64,000 nucleotides of DNA from contig OZ025277.1 in NCBI GenBank assembly GCA_964019165.1, positions 3,962,155-4,026,154 on the forward strand, read 5' to 3'. Origin of the DNA: Mastigias papua (Eukaryota > Cnidaria > Scyphozoa > Rhizostomeae > Mastigiidae). Below are positions 61,501 through 64,000 of the stretch, one piece after another. Positions within the stretch are counted from its first letter, which is position 1, and each line of letters begins with the position of its first letter. Made by a program: the position numbers and the translations under genes. Under the pieces are notes generated by a model that was given only the letters and a program-made list of their open reading frames with translations, did not search any database and was not told the origin of the DNA.

Positions 61501-63622
61501 TCACTTTTCAATTTGCAATCAAAATGACTGAATTTGAATTTTGGTGATTTTTGGGCAAAATACCAAGGTTATAGCCTTACTTTTTGGCCAAAACTGCCTC
61601 ATTTTCATCACCTTTCAATCTGCAATCAAAATGAATGAATTTGAATTTTGGTGATTTTTGGGCAAAATACCAAGGTTATAGCCTTACTTTTTGGCAAAAA
61701 ATGCCTCATTTTGATCACTTTTCAATCTGCAATCAAAATGCATGAATTTGAGTTTTGGTGATTTTTGGGCAAAATACCAAGGTTATAGCCTTACTGTTTG
61801 GCCACAAATGCCTCATTTTCATCACTTTTCAATCTGCAATCAAAATGAATGAATTTGAATTTTGGTGATTTTTGGGCAAAATACCAAGGTTATAGCCTTA
61901 CTTTTTGGCAAAAAATGCCTCATTTTCATCACTTTTCAATCTGCAATCAAAATGAATGAATTTGAATTTTGGTGATTTTTGGGCAAAATACCAAGGTTAT
62001 AGCCTTACTTTTTGGCAAACAATGCCTCATTTTCATCACCTTTCAATCCACAATCAAAATGAATGAATTTGAATTTTGGTGATTTTTGGGCAAAATACCA
62101 AGGTTATAGCCTTACTTTTTGGCAAACAATGCCTCATTTTCATCACTTGTCAATCTGCAATCAAAATGCATGAAGTTGAATTTTGGTGATTTGTGGACAA
62201 AATACCAAGGTTATAGCCTTACTTTTTGGCAAAAATGCCTCATTTTCATCACTTTTCAATCTATAATCAGAATGAATGAATTTGAATTTTGGTGATTTTT
62301 TGGCAAAATACCAAGGTTATAGCCTTACTTTTTGGCAAAAAATGCCTCATTTTCATCACTTTTCAATCTACAATTAAAATGAATGAATTTGAATTTTGGT
62401 GATTTTTGGGCAAAATACCAAGGTTATAGCCTTACTTTTTGGAAAAAAATGCCTCATTTTCATCACTTTTCAATCTACAATCAAACTGACTGAATTTGAA
62501 TTTTGGTGATGTTTGGGCAAAATACCAAGGTTATAGCCTTACTGTTTGGCCACAAATGCCTCATTTTCATCACTTTTCAATCTGCAATCAAAATGAATGA
62601 ATTTGAATTTTGGTGAGTTTTGGGCAACATACCAAGGTTATAGCCTTACTTTTTGGCAAAAAATGCCTCATTTTCATCACCTTTCAATCTACAATCAAAA
62701 TGAATGAATTTGAATTTTGGTGATTTTTGGGCAAAATACCAAGGTTATAGCCTTACTTTTTGGCCACAAATGCCTCATTTTCATCACCTTTCAAGCTACA
62801 ATCAAAATGAATGAATTTGAATTTTGGTGATTTTTGGGCAAAATACCAAGGTTATAGCCTTACTTTTTGGCCAAAAATGCCTCATTTTCATCACCTTTCA
62901 ATCTACAATCAAAATGAATGAATTTGAATTGTGGTGATTTTTGGGCAAAATACCAAGGTTATAGCCTTACTTTTTGGCAAAAAATGCCTCATTTTCATCA
63001 CTTTTCAATCTAGAATCAAAATGCATGAATTTGAATTTTGGTGAGTTTTGGGCAAAATACCAAGGTTATAGCCTTACTTTTTGGCAAAAAATGCCTCATT
63101 TTCATCACCTTTCAATCCACAATTAAAATGAATGAATTTGAATTTTGGTGATTTTTGGGCAAAATACCAAGGTTATAGCCTTACTTTTTGGCGAAAAATG
63201 CCTCATTTTCATCACTTTTCAATCTGCAATCAAAATGCATGAAGTTGAATTTTGGTGATTTGTGGACAAAATACCAAGGTTATAGCCTTACTTTTTGGCA
63301 AAAATGCCTCATTTTCATCACTTTTCAATCTACAATCAAAATGAATGAATTTGAATTTTGGTGATTTTTGGGCAAAATACCAAGGTTATAGCCTTACTTT
63401 TTGGCAAACAATGCCTCATTTTCATCACTTTTCAATCTACAATTAAAATGCATGAATTTGAATTTTGGTGATTTTTGGGCAAAATACCAAGGTTATAGCC
63501 TTGCTTTTTGGCCAAACATGCCTCATTTTCATCACCTTTCAATCTACAATCAAAATGAATGAATTTGAATTTTGGTGATTTTTGGGCAAAATACCAAGGT
63601 TATAGCCTTACTTTTTGGCCAA
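40513..63622. repeat. 107-bp satellite array, main block (about 216 units)
   Basis: About 23.1 kb of head-to-tail units of 107 bp, in register with the left part (233 units in total). A small set of positions carries alternative states: ggccaaaaa / ggccacaaa / ggcaaacaa / ggccagaca / ggcacaaaa; catttt / caattt; cacttttcaatctgc / cacctttcaatctac; and aatgaatgaattt / aatgcatgaattt / actgaccgaattt / aatgaatgacatt. Combinations recur in order, giving higher-order repeats. No gene is embedded. It ends at gcttgtcag after 63622. Confidence 0.98.
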
Positions 63623-63671
63623 GCTTGTCAGTATGGTTAAAACATAGAAGCGCTTTGTCGTGCTGTAGTGA

Positions 63672-63800
<129 letters not shown>

Positions 63801-63871
63801 TTAAAAGTACTATGTGCTCTCGACAAGCTGGGTCACGAAACAGGCTTGTCGGGAGCACATAGTAGTTTTAA
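63801..63871. repeat. Long hairpin, 21-bp core stem
   Basis: Arms 63808-63828 (tactatgtgctctcgacaag + c) and 63844-63864 are inverted with one substitution, which would be a G-U pair in RNA. Pairing continues after one mismatch with ttaaaa / ttttaa, and the flanks on both sides are TA-rich. The loop is 15 nt. It looks like a small foldback element or a precursor hairpin. Confidence 0.85.
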
Positions 63872-63938
63872 TGTATATATAGTCTTCTCTACTTTGCGGT
63901 ATCGAGCACTGTATTGGAAGGACTCATTATTTCTCATG

Positions 63939-63941
<3 letters not shown>

Positions 63942-64000
<59 letters not shown>
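63942..64000. repeat. (AT)n microsatellite, runs off the window
   Basis: Uninterrupted AT to the last base; its full length is unknown. Confidence 0.97.

Noticed and set aside
35485..63622. Possible CRISPR array
   Set aside because: Repeats are 107 bp, head to tail, with no unique spacers, in a eukaryotic gene; this is satellite DNA.

Overview
The window is metazoan nuclear DNA: spliced genes with GT-AG introns, many short inverted-repeat transposons, (AT)n/(AC)n/(CTGT)n microsatellites and an intron tRNA gene. It looks like a marine invertebrate (cnidarian-like or another early-branching animal). That placement is inference; nothing here fixes the phylum.

The backbone is one plus-strand gene of the EML (echinoderm microtubule-associated protein-like) family. 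I assembled 22 coding exons between 594 and 35192 by matching reading frame, splice phase and family similarity. Every junction is phase-compatible and free of stops. The product so far is about 841 residues: a Ser/Pro-rich N-terminal exon, a coiled coil (exon 2), a basic/Ser-rich linker (exons 3-6), the HELP motif (exon 7) and most of the tandem WD40-like propeller (exons 8-22). The last exon ends in phase 1, so the conserved C-terminal propeller residues must lie beyond the window, after a tandem array of more than 28 kb.

The intron between exons 19 and 20 (25282-34026) holds a minus-strand gene. Its main exon (26750-30409) encodes about 1,219 Lys/Glu/Asn-rich residues. All 20 cysteines of that exon sit in ten C-x9-C repeats, and an upstream exon (31081-31482) carries two degenerate copies. 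I recognise no family; this is the best candidate for an undescribed protein.

From about 35485 to 63622 the sequence is a 107-bp satellite of about 233 units, with higher-order periods of 8, 10, 12 and 25 units. It is split at 37314-40512 by a non-LTR retrotransposon (RTE-like, single intact 982-residue ORF with endonuclease and reverse transcriptase, minus strand). After the array come a (TG)n tract, a near-perfect long hairpin and an (AT)n tract running off the end.

The introns also hold several terminal-inverted-repeat elements: one Tc1/mariner-like, three of a G-rich PIF/Harbinger-like type, and others unclassified. They further contain a tRNA-Phe gene (24024-24096), a tRNA-like relic on the minus strand (about 22657-22733), minisatellites and a recent 155-bp tandem duplication.
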